DNA of 64,000 nucleotides from Acidobacteriota bacterium (GTDB lineage: Bacteria; Acidobacteriota; Terriglobia; Terriglobales; Acidobacteriaceae), in contig JAJYVF010000027.1 of the NCBI GenBank assembly GCA_021792135.1, positions 1-64,000 of the forward strand. The letters are read 5' to 3'. The notes beneath the pieces are model-generated. The model saw nothing but the letters and a program-made list of their open reading frames with translations, did not search any database and had not been told where the DNA came from. Position numbers and translations under genes: made by a program. Below, in pieces: positions 53,828 to 64,000 of the stretch (position 1 is its first letter; every line of letters begins with the position of its first letter).

Positions 53828-55543
53828 ATGCCGCGAGAGCAGAGGCGGAAGAGCGGGGATGACTGGTACCGGTATGCGCTGGCCCTGGAGGCCTCCCAGG
53901 AAGGGTTCTGGGACTGGGACCTGGTGGCGGACCGGCTTTGGTGCTCGAAGCGGTGGCGTTCGATCACCGGGCTCGAGCACGACGGTGCGGGGCTGAGCGC
54001 ATGGATGGAGAGGGTGCATCCGCACGACAAACCGAGGTTTGAAGCGGAGCTGCGGGCGGCGCGGGTGGGCAAGACGAAGGCGATCCGCAATGAGCACCGG
54101 ATCCGCCATGAGGATGGCGCATGGCGCTGGGTGCTGGCGCGGGGGGTGGTGGGCGAGGACGCGAAGGGGCAGGTGACCCATCTGGCGGGGTCGCTGACCG
54201 ATCACACCGCGAGCCGCCTGGCCGACCCGCTGACCGGGCTGCCGAACCGGCTGTTCCTGGTGGATTACCTGGAGCGGCGGCTGGAGCGGGGACGGCAGCG
54301 CGGCGACTGGGATTTCGCGGTGCTCGCGCTGGCTCTGGACCGCTTCGAGCGGGTGAACGAAACGCTCGGCTCGTCTGCCGGTGACCGCCTGCTGATGGAA
54401 GCAGCGGAACGGCTGCAGGCCATGCTTCCGGAGGGCTCGGTGGCGGCGCGGCTGAACGGGGCGGAGTTCCTGGTGTGCCTCGACGCGGTCCGGACCGAGG
54501 CCGAGCCGGTGCGGCTGGCCGGCGAGCTGATGGCGGCTTTTCGTGAGCCGCTGGCGTGGCGCGGGCACCGCATCACGGCGCGGCTGGCGATCGGGGCAGC
54601 GAAGGCCGATGCGACCTGCTGTCACCCCGAGGAGCTGATGAGCGACGCGGAGAACGCGCTGACGCACGCGAAGCAGGACGAGCCCCCGGGAGTGGTCTTC
54701 TATTCCCGCGGGATGCGGGAGAAGGCGCTGGAAAGGCTGGAGATGGAGGCGGATCTGGAGCGGGCGATCCGGTCGGGCGAACTGACGCTCTTCTATCAGC
54801 CGGAGGTGGATCTGCACACGAACCGCATCATCGGCTTCGAGGCACTGGTGCGGTGGCGGCATCCGCGGCGGGGATTGCTGGCGCCGGCGGAGTTCATTCC
54901 CCTGGCGGAAGAGACGGGGCTGATCCTGCCGCTGGGTGACTGGGGCATGGCCGAGGCCTGCCGGCAGATGGTGGCGTGGCAGAAGTCAGGACACGCGGAG
55001 CTGGAAGGCGCACGCATGAGCGTGAACCTTTCGGCCCGGCAGTTTGAGCGCGCCGATCTGGTGGAGCGGGTGCGGCAGGTGCTGGAGGAAACCGGCGTCG
55101 GTCCGGGGCGGCTGCGTCTGGAGGTGACCGAGAGCAGCCTGATCGCCGATGCGGCCTCGGCCCTGAGAACCATGCGGGCGCTGAGCGAGCTGGGCGTGGG
55201 GCTGCACATGGACGATTTCGGCGTGGGCTACAGCTCGCTGAACTATCTGCAGCAGTATCCCTTCGACACGCTGAAGATCGACCGCTCGTTTGTGCAGGGA
55301 ATGGTCCGGGACCGCGAATCGTGGCAGATCGTGAAGACGATTCTGGATCTGGCGCGCTCGCTGGGCATGGATGTGGTGGCGGAGGGGATTGAGGACCTGG
55401 AACAGCTGGAGGAGCTGAAGCGGATGGGATGTCCGTGCGGGCAGGGGTACTATTTTGCCCGCCCCATGGAGCCCGCGACGATCGATGTGCTGGTGCGGAG
55501 CGGGGGCTGGCAGAGCGGTCAGGCCGTCCCTGCGATGGCGTGA
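53828..55543 (+). CDS. PAS-GGDEF-EAL protein, predicted c-di-GMP phosphodiesterase
   Basis: A 571-residue cytosolic protein with a PAS domain (about 12-125, FWDWDLVADRLWCSKRWRSI), a GGDEF domain (about 130-295) and an EAL domain (about 310-560). The GGDEF signature is degenerate (LNGAEF, residues 209-214), so no cyclase activity is expected. The EAL domain keeps its motifs: EAL at 338-340, MSVNLSARQF, LEVTES, MDDFGVGYSSL, TLKIDRSFV and VVAEGIE. It probably degrades cyclic di-GMP in response to a signal at PAS. The start at 53828 is weak. Confidence 0.93.
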   Translation: MPREQRRKSGDDWYRYALALEASQEGFWDWDLVADRLWCSKRWRSITGLEHDGAGLSAWMERVHPHDKPRFEAELRAARVGKTKAIRNEHRIRHEDGAWRWVLARGVVGEDAKGQVTHLAGSLTDHTASRLADPLTGLPNRLFLVDYLERRLERGRQRGDWDFAVLALALDRFERVNETLGSSAGDRLLMEAAERLQAMLPEGSVAARLNGAEFLVCLDAVRTEAEPVRLAGELMAAFREPLAWRGHRITARLAIGAAKADATCCHPEELMSDAENALTHAKQDEPPGVVFYSRGMREKALERLEMEADLERAIRSGELTLFYQPEVDLHTNRIIGFEALVRWRHPRRGLLAPAEFIPLAEETGLILPLGDWGMAEACRQMVAWQKSGHAELEGARMSVNLSARQFERADLVERVRQVLEETGVGPGRLRLEVTESSLIADAASALRTMRALSELGVGLHMDDFGVGYSSLNYLQQYPFDTLKIDRSFVQGMVRDRESWQIVKTILDLARSLGMDVVAEGIEDLEQLEELKRMGCPCGQGYYFARPMEPATIDVLVRSGGWQSGQAVPAMA

Positions 55544-55608
55544 AGCAGAATGATTCCCGCATCCGGCAATACCGGCCGCATATGGGGCACCCGGCGCACC
55601 CCGGGGCT

Positions 55609-57825
55609 TTACCGCACGCGGATCGTGGTGGCGAGCGGGAGGTTTGCGGAGGAGTCTCCGATCATCACGGTGACCGGTTCGGCCTCGACGCGGAAGGCCT
55701 GGGATTTTTCGTCCCAGTAGGCGAGGCGGGAGGCGGGGAGCGGGATTTCGACGGTCCTGGTCTGCCCGGGTCCGAGGCGGACGCGCTCAAAGCCCTCCAG
55801 CTCTTCGCGGGGGCGCTCGACCTCGGAGTGCGGATGTCTGACGTAAAGCTGGACGACCTCGTCCCCCGCGCGGCTGCCGATATTGGTCACATCGACGGCT
55901 ACATTGAGGGAGCCGTTGGCGGCGAGCGCCGGCGAGCTGGTGCGGAGATTTGCCAGTTTGAAGGTCGTGTAGCTGAGGCCGTAGCCGAAGGGATAAAGCG
56001 GCTCGCCTTTGAAGTACATGTAGGTGTAGCCGTCGCGGATGTTGTAGTCCATGCTGGGCGGAAGCTGAGCGGCGGATTTCGGCCAGGTGCGCACCAGGTG
56101 GCCGCCGGGGTTGTCGTCGCCGAAGAGGACCTTCGCCAGCGCCGTGCCTTCGTCCTGCGAGGACTGGGCCATGGTGAGGATGGCGGGGACATGGGCCTCG
56201 GACCAGTTGATGGCGAAGGGGAAGCTGGCGATGAGCATCAGGACGGTGTGCGGGTTCTTCACCATGACCTGCTTGACGATCTGCTCCTGGGCGAGGTCGA
56301 TGGATTCGCGGTCGCGGCCCTCGCGCCCGTCGCTGGGAACGGTGCAGGGCAGGGTGATGCCGCCGCCTTCGCTGGGCGTGCTGTACCAGGCGTGGGCCTC
56401 GTCGCCGCAGGTGGGATTGTTGCCGATGACGACGACGGCGACATCCGATTCGCTGGCGGCCTTGAGGGCGGCGTCTTCGCCGTCGGGGGTGTCATAGGCG
56501 GCGAAATTGACCTTCACCCCGGGGCCGGCCTCCGTCTGAATGCCCTCGAGCGGGGTGATGGCGTAGGGCGGGGTACCTCCGTACCAGTCCCAGTGGACGA
56601 TGTTGGCGAGGGGACCGATGACGGCGATGGATTTGATTTTGGATTTATCGAGGGGGAGGAAGTTGTTCTGGTTTTTGAGCAGGACGATGGATTCGAGGGC
56701 CAGCTTTTCTGAGATGGAGCGGTCGCGATCGGTGTTCCAGGGCGCGGGCAGGTCGCCAGTCTCGTGGATCTTCGTCCAGGGAACGCTGGCCGGCGGGTCG
56801 AGAAGGCCGAGTTTGATCTCGATGCGGAATTTGCGGCGGAGGGCGTTGTCGAGATCGGCCTCGGTGATGGAGCCGTCTTTCAGGGCCTGGTGGAGCTGGT
56901 CCCTGTACTGGTCGAGGTACTGATTGATGCCGGCCCTGAGGCAGGCGACGACAGCGGCTTCCTGGTTGGGGAAGAGGTGGCGGGGATTGACGAGGAGGCG
57001 GACCGCGCCGCCGTCGCTGGAGATGACGTCAACGCCCCACTTGTCGATGACGATGCTGCGCAGGATGGGGTTGACGGCCATGGCGGTGCCGTTCCAGGCG
57101 TTGTAGGAGGCCATGACAGCTCTGGCACCGCCCTCGAGGAAGCCCATGCGGAAGGGGACCGAGTAGTACTCCCAGAAGAGGCGCTGGTCGAAGTTGGAGG
57201 AGGAGCTGTTGCGGTTGTTTTCGTTCTCGTTGGCGAGGAAGTGCTTGAGGAGGGCGGCGGCCTGCCAGTATTTCGGGTTGTCGCCCTGGAGGCCGTGGAT
57301 GAAGGCGACGGCCATGGTGCCGTTGAGGAAGGGGTCTTCGCCATAAACCTCTTCGCTGCGGCCCCAGCGGGGGTCGCGGTCGAGGTCGGACTGCGGTCCC
57401 CAGAGCATGAGGATCTGGCGGTTGTAGCGGGGGGTCTGGGTGATGTAGCGGGCTTCGTAGCCTTCGACGCCGGCGGCCCGGCGGACGAGATCGGGATCCC
57501 AGGAAGCGCCCACGCCGGGAGGCTGCGGGAACTGGGTGGTGGGGACAGGCTGCCGGCCGAAGCGGGGCTCGCGCTGCACGACTCCGTGGATGCCTTCCGA
57601 GGCGCCGATGTTGGGGACGCCGAGGCGCGGGACGCCGGTCTGGGTGCCGAGGCAGTCGATCTTCTCGTCGGTGGTCATGAGGGAGAGCAGATTGCCGATG
57701 CGCTGGGCGGCGGGGAGCGAGGGATCGTTGAAGGGGTAGCGATGGGCAGGGCTGGTTTGTGCCGGGAGCACGGGAGCCGCAACCAGAAGCAGTGCAGAGG
57801 CCAGGACGGCAGGAAGATTTTTCAT
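55609..57825 (-). CDS. Glycoside hydrolase family 3 protein
   Basis: A 738-residue secreted beta-glucosidase/xylosidase-type enzyme. It has a signal peptide (LASALLLVAAPVLPAQT), a family 3 catalytic domain with LKHFLANENENNRN and the nucleophile Asp271 in DVISSDGGAV, the alpha/beta domain (SIAVIGPLAN) and a fibronectin-III-like end (YPFGYGLSYTTFKLANL, VTNIGSRAGDEVVQLYV). Family members usually have SDW at the nucleophile; here it is SDG. The ATG at 57825 follows AGGAAGG. The frame continues upstream but reads as spacer. Confidence 0.92.
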   Translation of the reverse strand: MKNLPAVLASALLLVAAPVLPAQTSPAHRYPFNDPSLPAAQRIGNLLSLMTTDEKIDCLGTQTGVPRLGVPNIGASEGIHGVVQREPRFGRQPVPTTQFPQPPGVGASWDPDLVRRAAGVEGYEARYITQTPRYNRQILMLWGPQSDLDRDPRWGRSEEVYGEDPFLNGTMAVAFIHGLQGDNPKYWQAAALLKHFLANENENNRNSSSSNFDQRLFWEYYSVPFRMGFLEGGARAVMASYNAWNGTAMAVNPILRSIVIDKWGVDVISSDGGAVRLLVNPRHLFPNQEAAVVACLRAGINQYLDQYRDQLHQALKDGSITEADLDNALRRKFRIEIKLGLLDPPASVPWTKIHETGDLPAPWNTDRDRSISEKLALESIVLLKNQNNFLPLDKSKIKSIAVIGPLANIVHWDWYGGTPPYAITPLEGIQTEAGPGVKVNFAAYDTPDGEDAALKAASESDVAVVVIGNNPTCGDEAHAWYSTPSEGGGITLPCTVPSDGREGRDRESIDLAQEQIVKQVMVKNPHTVLMLIASFPFAINWSEAHVPAILTMAQSSQDEGTALAKVLFGDDNPGGHLVRTWPKSAAQLPPSMDYNIRDGYTYMYFKGEPLYPFGYGLSYTTFKLANLRTSSPALAANGSLNVAVDVTNIGSRAGDEVVQLYVRHPHSEVERPREELEGFERVRLGPGQTRTVEIPLPASRLAYWDEKSQAFRVEAEPVTVMIGDSSANLPLATTIRVR

Positions 57826-57977
57826 GGGATCGGCCTTCCTGAGGTGAATCTCGGTCCCAAGGCTAACACGGGAGGGAACCTGCTTCCGAACCCCGTGCCG
57901 CCATGCGATCATGATCCGGTCAGCGTTTTCGCTATCTCTGTGGCCAGCGCATTCTCCTGCGTGAGAAGGGTGGCGGT

Positions 57978-59402
57978 ATGCGAATACCCGGAAGATCTGC
58001 TTTCGCGCTTCTGATTGGGGCGGCGCTGCTCGCCTGCGGTTGCGGTGCCCACCGGGGCGCCCCGGCGGGCCAATGGACCTGGATGAGCGGAGCCGACGGG
58101 TACAACGCATCGGGCGTCTATGGGACTCAGGGGGTGGCTTCCGCCGGCAACGTCCCCGGAGCGCGAGAAGGCGCGGCGGGCTGGACGGACTCGAGCGGAA
58201 ACTTCTGGCTCTTCGGCGGCGTGGGCTACGATGCAACAGGCGCGTCCGGCTGGCTGGACGATCTCTGGAAGTTAAACGCCACAACTGAGGAATGGACCTG
58301 GGTCGGCGGCAGCAGTAACTCTGTGAACCAGGCGGGCGTCTACGGCGCGACGGGCGCTGCTTCCGCCGCCAACACCCCCGGAGCACGATACGGTGCGGTA
58401 AGCTGGACTGACAGCAGCGGCAATCTCTGGCTCTTTGGCGGCGCAGGTATCGGTGCGAACGGGACATCCGGCGCATTCAACGACCTCTGGAAGTTCAGCC
58501 CCGCGAACAACGAATGGACCTGGGAAGGCGGCAGTGACCTTGCGGGGGCATCCGGGGTTTATGGTACGCAGGGCGTGGCTGCGGCCGGCAACACCCCGGG
58601 AGCGCGAGCGGGGGCGGTGGGCTGGACGGACTCCAGCGGAGACTTCTGGCTGTTCGGCGGCGGGGGCTACGATTCGACAGGCTCTCAGGGCGCTCTCAAC
58701 GACCTGTGGGAGTTCAGCCCCGCGAAGAGAGAGTGGACCTGGGTGAGCGGGCTCGATGCGGTGAATCCCCAGGGTGTCTACGGGATGGAAGGCACCGCCT
58801 CGGCGAACAATGTTCCGGGAGGCCGCAGCTACGCCGTCACCTGGACCGGCAGCACCGGCAACCTGTGGCTGTTCGGCGGCGGAGGCTACGATTCGACAGA
58901 CTCTCAAGGCATTCTCAATGACCTCTGGGAGTTCAATACCGCGACCCACGAATGGACCTGGGCAGGCGGGAGTCACCTGGCGAACGCATCCGGAGTCTAT
59001 GGCACGCAGGGCGTGACTGCGGCCGGCAACACTCCCGGGGCGCGAGAAGGCGCGGTGGGCTGGACGGACTCGAGCGGAAACTTCTGGCTCTTCGGCGGCG
59101 TGTGTTTCGATGCGAGCAATCCACCACTGGACTCCGGTGATACCAACGATCTCTGGGAGTTCAGTGCCGCCAGCAGTGAGTGGACCTGGGTGAGGGGTCC
59201 GATGTTTGCGGCGGATACCCCAAGTCCTCAAGGTGTCTACGGGAAGAAAGGCACGGCCTCTGCCAGCAACGTTCCGGGAGGGCGCTCCCGTGCCGTTGGA
59301 TGGGTCGACGCAAACGGAAATTTGTGGCTCCTGGGCGGCGAAGGCCTGGATTTCGGCGATTTGCCAGGCAACCTCAACGACCTTTGGCGCTACCAGCCGT
59401 AG
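57978..59402 (+). CDS. Kelch-repeat lipoprotein (six-blade propeller)
   Basis: A 474-residue protein with a signal peptide ending in a lipobox (ALLACGCG). It then has six repeats of about 72-78 residues. Each starts with a WTW segment and carries VYGTQG-type, NTPGAR, GWTDSSGNFWLFGG and DLWKF motifs. The DNA is correspondingly repetitive (strong matches between repeats 1, 3 and 5). Kelch propellers bind proteins or sugars; a galactose-oxidase-like catalytic site is not visible. It is divergent from GH3. Confidence 0.88.
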   Translation: MRIPGRSAFALLIGAALLACGCGAHRGAPAGQWTWMSGADGYNASGVYGTQGVASAGNVPGAREGAAGWTDSSGNFWLFGGVGYDATGASGWLDDLWKLNATTEEWTWVGGSSNSVNQAGVYGATGAASAANTPGARYGAVSWTDSSGNLWLFGGAGIGANGTSGAFNDLWKFSPANNEWTWEGGSDLAGASGVYGTQGVAAAGNTPGARAGAVGWTDSSGDFWLFGGGGYDSTGSQGALNDLWEFSPAKREWTWVSGLDAVNPQGVYGMEGTASANNVPGGRSYAVTWTGSTGNLWLFGGGGYDSTDSQGILNDLWEFNTATHEWTWAGGSHLANASGVYGTQGVTAAGNTPGAREGAVGWTDSSGNFWLFGGVCFDASNPPLDSGDTNDLWEFSAASSEWTWVRGPMFAADTPSPQGVYGKKGTASASNVPGGRSRAVGWVDANGNLWLLGGEGLDFGDLPGNLNDLWRYQP

Positions 59403-59486
59403 GCAGCCAATACCGGCTCTTCGGAGCTTTCCGGCATTCGCCCGGCCGGCTCCGACGTTCCGTGTCGATCCCGAGCTGATTCGCTC

Positions 59487-59514
59487 AAAAGAGCTTACAT
59501 CGGGTCGCTCTTTA
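59487..59514 (-). terminator. Hairpin at the end of the HIT gene
   Basis: On the minus strand AAAGAGC and GCTCTTT pair across a 12-base loop, overlap the HIT stop codon and run into a T-rich end, as for a short intrinsic terminator. Confidence 0.45.
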
Positions 59515-59850
59515 GCCGGGAGGCCAGTGCATCTGGCGGCCGCCGAGCAGGTGCAGGTGGAGATGGTGGACGGTCTGACCGCCTTCGGGACCGGTGCTGA
59601 TGACGACGCGATAGCCCTTGTCCATCCCGTGGTCGCGGGCGATCTCGGCGGCGGTGTGGAGGAGGCGGCCGAGCAGCGCCTCGTCGCCCGGCTCGGCGTG
59701 GGCCAGCGAGGCGAGGTGCTTCTTGGGGATGATGAGGATGTGCTTCGGGGCCTTCGGATCGATGTCGTGAAATGCGAAGACCCGGTCGTCTTCATGGACC
59801 TTCTTCGACGGGATCTGGCCGGCGGCGATTTTGCAGAAGATGCAGTCCAC
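59512..59850 (-). CDS. HIT family hydrolase
   Basis: A 112-residue histidine-triad protein that hydrolyses nucleoside phosphoramidates or related nucleotides. It opens DCIFCKIAAGQIPSKKVHED with the two Cys of the zinc site, continues HILIIPKKHLASL, and carries HHLHLHLLGG near the C-terminus with the catalytic His. Length is normal for HinT-type proteins. Its ATG at 59850 is 14 bases from the stop of the upstream beta-barrel gene, suggesting cotranscription. Confidence 0.93.
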   Translation of the reverse strand: MDCIFCKIAAGQIPSKKVHEDDRVFAFHDIDPKAPKHILIIPKKHLASLAHAEPGDEALLGRLLHTAAEIARDHGMDKGYRVVISTGPEGGQTVHHLHLHLLGGRQMHWPPG

Positions 59851-59864
59851 GAGCTCTCTCCGGA

Positions 59865-60473
59865 TCAGAATCGGAAATAAATGCCGGCCTCGGGCTCGGA
59901 GGTGATGCGCCAGGTGTTGGTGGTCAGCTGGGGACGGCTGAAGTTGGGCGTCTGATAGAAGACGCCGCGGTACTGGACGCGAGCTCCGAAATGTTCGCGG
60001 AGCGGCACGTTCACGCCGCCCGAGAAGTTGATGCCGGGCTGCGCCTGCCAGCCGACGTTCTGGCCGCCGTTGAGCGAGGGCGAAAAGATCAGGGCGCTGA
60101 TGCCGGCGGTGGCGAAGGACTCCAGCCCGAAAGCGGTGGTGCGATGGACATAATACGATCCGCTGAAGTCGTGGAGGTTTTGCTGATAGCCGAAGATCTG
60201 GCCCGTATAGAACTCGGAGAAGCGGGTATAGGTGTAGCCGGCTTCATAACCGAGCCACCAGTGATAGCTGTGCCGGAAGTAAGCGCCGCCGCCGCCCGCT
60301 TTGCTTGCCCTCACGGTGATGCCGTTGCCGCTGACGGTCGGAGTGAACTCAAAGAGCCCCTCAATGGCGACATCGGAACTGCCGGGGGTCTTTTGAGTTT
60401 GAGCCGAAGAAACCAGGAAAGCCGGTGCGGCCAAAAGAAACAGGCAGGGCAGGGCAAACTTCCGGAAATGCAT
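59865..60473 (-). CDS. Outer-membrane beta-barrel-type protein
   Basis: A 202-residue protein with a signal peptide (LPCLFLLAAPAFLVSSAQ). The rest has alternating aromatic/hydrophobic strands and Gly-rich turns (AYFRHSYHWWLGYEAGYTY, GARVQYRGVFY) and ends in Phe (GIYFRF), as in small outer-membrane barrels. No specific family was recognised. Confidence 0.75.
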   Translation of the reverse strand: MHFRKFALPCLFLLAAPAFLVSSAQTQKTPGSSDVAIEGLFEFTPTVSGNGITVRASKAGGGGAYFRHSYHWWLGYEAGYTYTRFSEFYTGQIFGYQQNLHDFSGSYYVHRTTAFGLESFATAGISALIFSPSLNGGQNVGWQAQPGINFSGGVNVPLREHFGARVQYRGVFYQTPNFSRPQLTTNTWRITSEPEAGIYFRF

Positions 60474-60595
60474 TCGAACGGGAAACCTCCATGCTCCATA
60501 CTAACGAAGCCAGGCGGAGCACGGCTTTTTTCTCCCCCGGAGAACGCGGGCCGGAGCAGGGTGAGCGCGCCAGGCTCACCCTGCCGGTCCGGCAA

Positions 60596-61141
60596 TCAGT
60601 GCACGGTGATGGGCACCGAGGCGCTGTGATTTTCCCAGGCCAGGGTAATCTCGCCCCGGTCACCGCCTCTGTGGGTGATGGTCCATTTCAGGTCCTCGAC
60701 CATCTGCGGTGGTTTGCTCATCCGCATCTTCACCTTGCCCAGGTCGTCGGAGCTGTTGTAGGACAGACCCCACTGGCCGGTCTGCTTGTTAACGACCAGG
60801 GTCCAGTGGTCGGGATCGGCGATGTCGACGAACAGGGTGTAGGTGCCCTTCGGCACGGAGAGATCGCCGATGGTGAGGTCGGCGTCGGTGTGGAGGGTGG
60901 TGGCGGCATTGGCACCGCCGCGCCAGATGGGGTACTCCTTGTGCGTGCTTTGAATCAGGCCGCCCTTGTTAAAGATATGGCCCTCACGGCCGCGGACGCG
61001 GGGCGAGGAATACTTAATGGTGATGGTCTGGCCGGCGATGGTGGCGGAGGCCTGCTCGGGCGGGCTCGCTGGCGCCTTTTGCTGGGCGCTCAGGGTGACG
61101 GCGGCGGCAAGGACTCCGGCGTAGATCAGGAAACGCTTCAT
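60596..61141 (-). CDS. DUF2911 protein
   Basis: A 181-residue exported protein with signal peptide FLIYAGVLAAAVTLSA and DUF2911 segments KYSSPRVRGREGHIF, WRGGANAATTLHTDADLTIG, VPKGTYTLFVD and GQWGLSYN. The family is widespread in Bacteroidetes and Acidobacteria, function unknown. The start is ATG at 61141 with an AGGGGGA site about 11 bases upstream; TTG two codons earlier is an alternative. Confidence 0.88.
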   Translation of the reverse strand: MKRFLIYAGVLAAAVTLSAQQKAPASPPEQASATIAGQTITIKYSSPRVRGREGHIFNKGGLIQSTHKEYPIWRGGANAATTLHTDADLTIGDLSVPKGTYTLFVDIADPDHWTLVVNKQTGQWGLSYNSSDDLGKVKMRMSKPPQMVEDLKWTITHRGGDRGEITLAWENHSASVPITVH

Positions 61142-61515
61142 AAGCAATCATTCCCCCTCAGGTGAAACCGCTTTGCGGACCGGCGATTTCCCACGGGACG
61201 ATTGTCGCACCCTGGGGAAACTTCTGGTCTGCCGGGTGAGGGCGAGGCAAAGATCTGCGCGCGGATGCGGGCCGGAGTTAACGCCGGCGATACGGTGCAG
61301 CGGGCGGCGGCAGGGGAGCCGGCGGCGGAGCGGGTTCTCCATTCACCGTCTCCTGGCACCCTCCGAAGGCCGATTTTCCCCATTCAGCTGGCTTCCGTTC
61401 CGTTCCCGGCGGGTTCTCATCTAATGTCAGGGAAGGTAAAGTCCCGGGGGTGCAACAACTTATCGGCCCTCCAGCAACCCCGCAGGAGATCCTGCAACAC
61501 CAGGAGATTTCAGCA
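61142..61515. other. 374-base intergenic stretch before the radical SAM gene
   Basis: No coding frame is convincing. It contains an inverted repeat GCAGGA-GA-TCCTGC at 61482-61495 close to the start of the radical SAM gene, which could be an operator but could equally be chance. It probably includes the promoters for both divergent genes. Confidence 0.4.
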
Positions 61516-63603
<2,088 letters not shown>

Positions 63604-63682
63604 GGACTGGTCGTCCAGGCAACGGCGCCCTGGGCGCGAAAAAGATGAATCCACGGCAATCTGCCTTGCGTACAACAACCGA

Positions 63683-63709
63683 GGCCACCTGGAAACAGGT
63701 GGCCTTTCG
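63683..63709 (+). terminator. Rho-independent terminator after the radical SAM gene
   Basis: A perfect 9-bp stem (GGCCACCTG with CAGGTGGCC), GAAA tetraloop and TTT, 80 bases past the stop codon. Confidence 0.8.
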
Positions 63710-63792
63710 TATTGGGCGATTTTCGACAGGAATAGGCGTGGTGAGGACCATCACTGCGGCGGCGGCGGGAAGGGCTCGAATCTGGTCCTGCC

Positions 63793-64000
63793 ATGCTGTA
63801 TTTTCTGACACGGACTTTTGCACTGCCGGCCATCCTCTCGCTGGGGCTGGGGATTCCGGTGTTGGCGCAGTTCTCGAATCCGGAGCCGGAGACGACGGAG
63901 GTGCATAATGTGGCGGCGCTTCGTCCTCCGGCGGGGGCACGGGTAGCTATCGTCGAGTGGGAGGACCTGGAGTGTCCGGACTGCGCGCGGGCCAATCCGA
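63793..64000 (+). CDS. DsbA-like thiol oxidoreductase, N-terminal part (cut by window edge)
   Basis: The ATG at 63793 opens a frame with a signal peptide (LPAILSLGLGIPVLAQ), then a thioredoxin-fold start VAIVEWEDLECPDCARAN carrying a CPDC active-site motif. It continues past the window end. Such proteins act in the periplasm in disulfide exchange. No strong ribosome-binding site is seen. Confidence 0.75.
   Translation, partial: MLYFLTRTFALPAILSLGLGIPVLAQFSNPEPETTEVHNVAALRPPAGARVAIVEWEDLECPDCARANP

Overview
The window looks like chromosomal DNA of an Acidobacteriota member, most likely class Terriglobia. This rests on high GC content, Gram-negative envelope genes (lnt, lspA, lolA, heptose synthesis, TonB-like proteins) and families common in that phylum: a DUF5916 outer-membrane protein, DUF4136, DUF4252, DUF2911, DUF2076, Gly-rich TonB-like proteins and a tetraether-synthase-type radical SAM enzyme. 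No rRNA, tRNA, CRISPR array or complete prophage was seen. The only mobile DNA is the 5' end of an IS256-family transposase at the left edge.

Layout. 1-4.7 kb: transposase fragment, FAD-dependent oxidoreductase, small membrane proteins, aldo/keto reductase, GrlR-like protein. 4.8-8.6 kb: prfA, a GNAT acetyltransferase, prmC and an M29 aminopeptidase, all on one strand. 8.7-11 kb: DUF4252 protein, lnt, and a 45-residue membrane protein that overlaps the lnt start. 11.5-20.3 kb: surface-polysaccharide block with UDP-glucose dehydrogenase, a GT9 heptosyltransferase, gmhB, hldE, an alaC-like aminotransferase, an HD hydrolase and a polyprenyl-phosphate sugar transferase. 20.4-26.8 kb: S10 carboxypeptidase, DUF5996 protein, UBP-type zinc finger, then the overlapping ileS-lspA pair. 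27-37.6 kb: TonB-like protein 1 (with terminator), DUF2076, serine hydrolase, a Dps remnant, a secreted protein, nucleoside deaminase, a second aldo/keto reductase, DUF4136, YebC, a PagL-like deacylase, glutamate formimidoyltransferase and a secreted unknown.

37.7-43.6 kb: SDR, serS, a membrane protein, lolA, an aldose-1-epimerase lipoprotein, a type 5 uracil-DNA glycosylase and DUF3309. 43.8-48.5 kb is the least conventional stretch. It holds an orphan protein with a possible C80/caspase-like core, a convergent Cys-rich orphan, and a minus-strand set in which an ECF sigma factor precedes a second TonB-like protein whose N-terminal extension resembles those of sigma-associated regulators. 48.7-64 kb: lipid kinase, CPA2 antiporter, DUF5916 protein, a GC-rich structured spacer, a PAS-GGDEF-EAL protein with a degenerate GGDEF motif, a GH3 enzyme, a Kelch lipoprotein, HIT, a beta-barrel protein, DUF2911, the large radical SAM enzyme and the start of a DsbA-like protein.

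Functionally the window is dominated by translation (prfA, prmC, ileS, serS) and by building the outer envelope. The strongest leads for undescribed biology are the Tes-like radical SAM enzyme (candidate for membrane-spanning lipid synthesis), the ECF sigma/TonB-like pairing and the two orphan genes at 43.8-45.5 kb. All calls come from reading the sequence; no database search was run.
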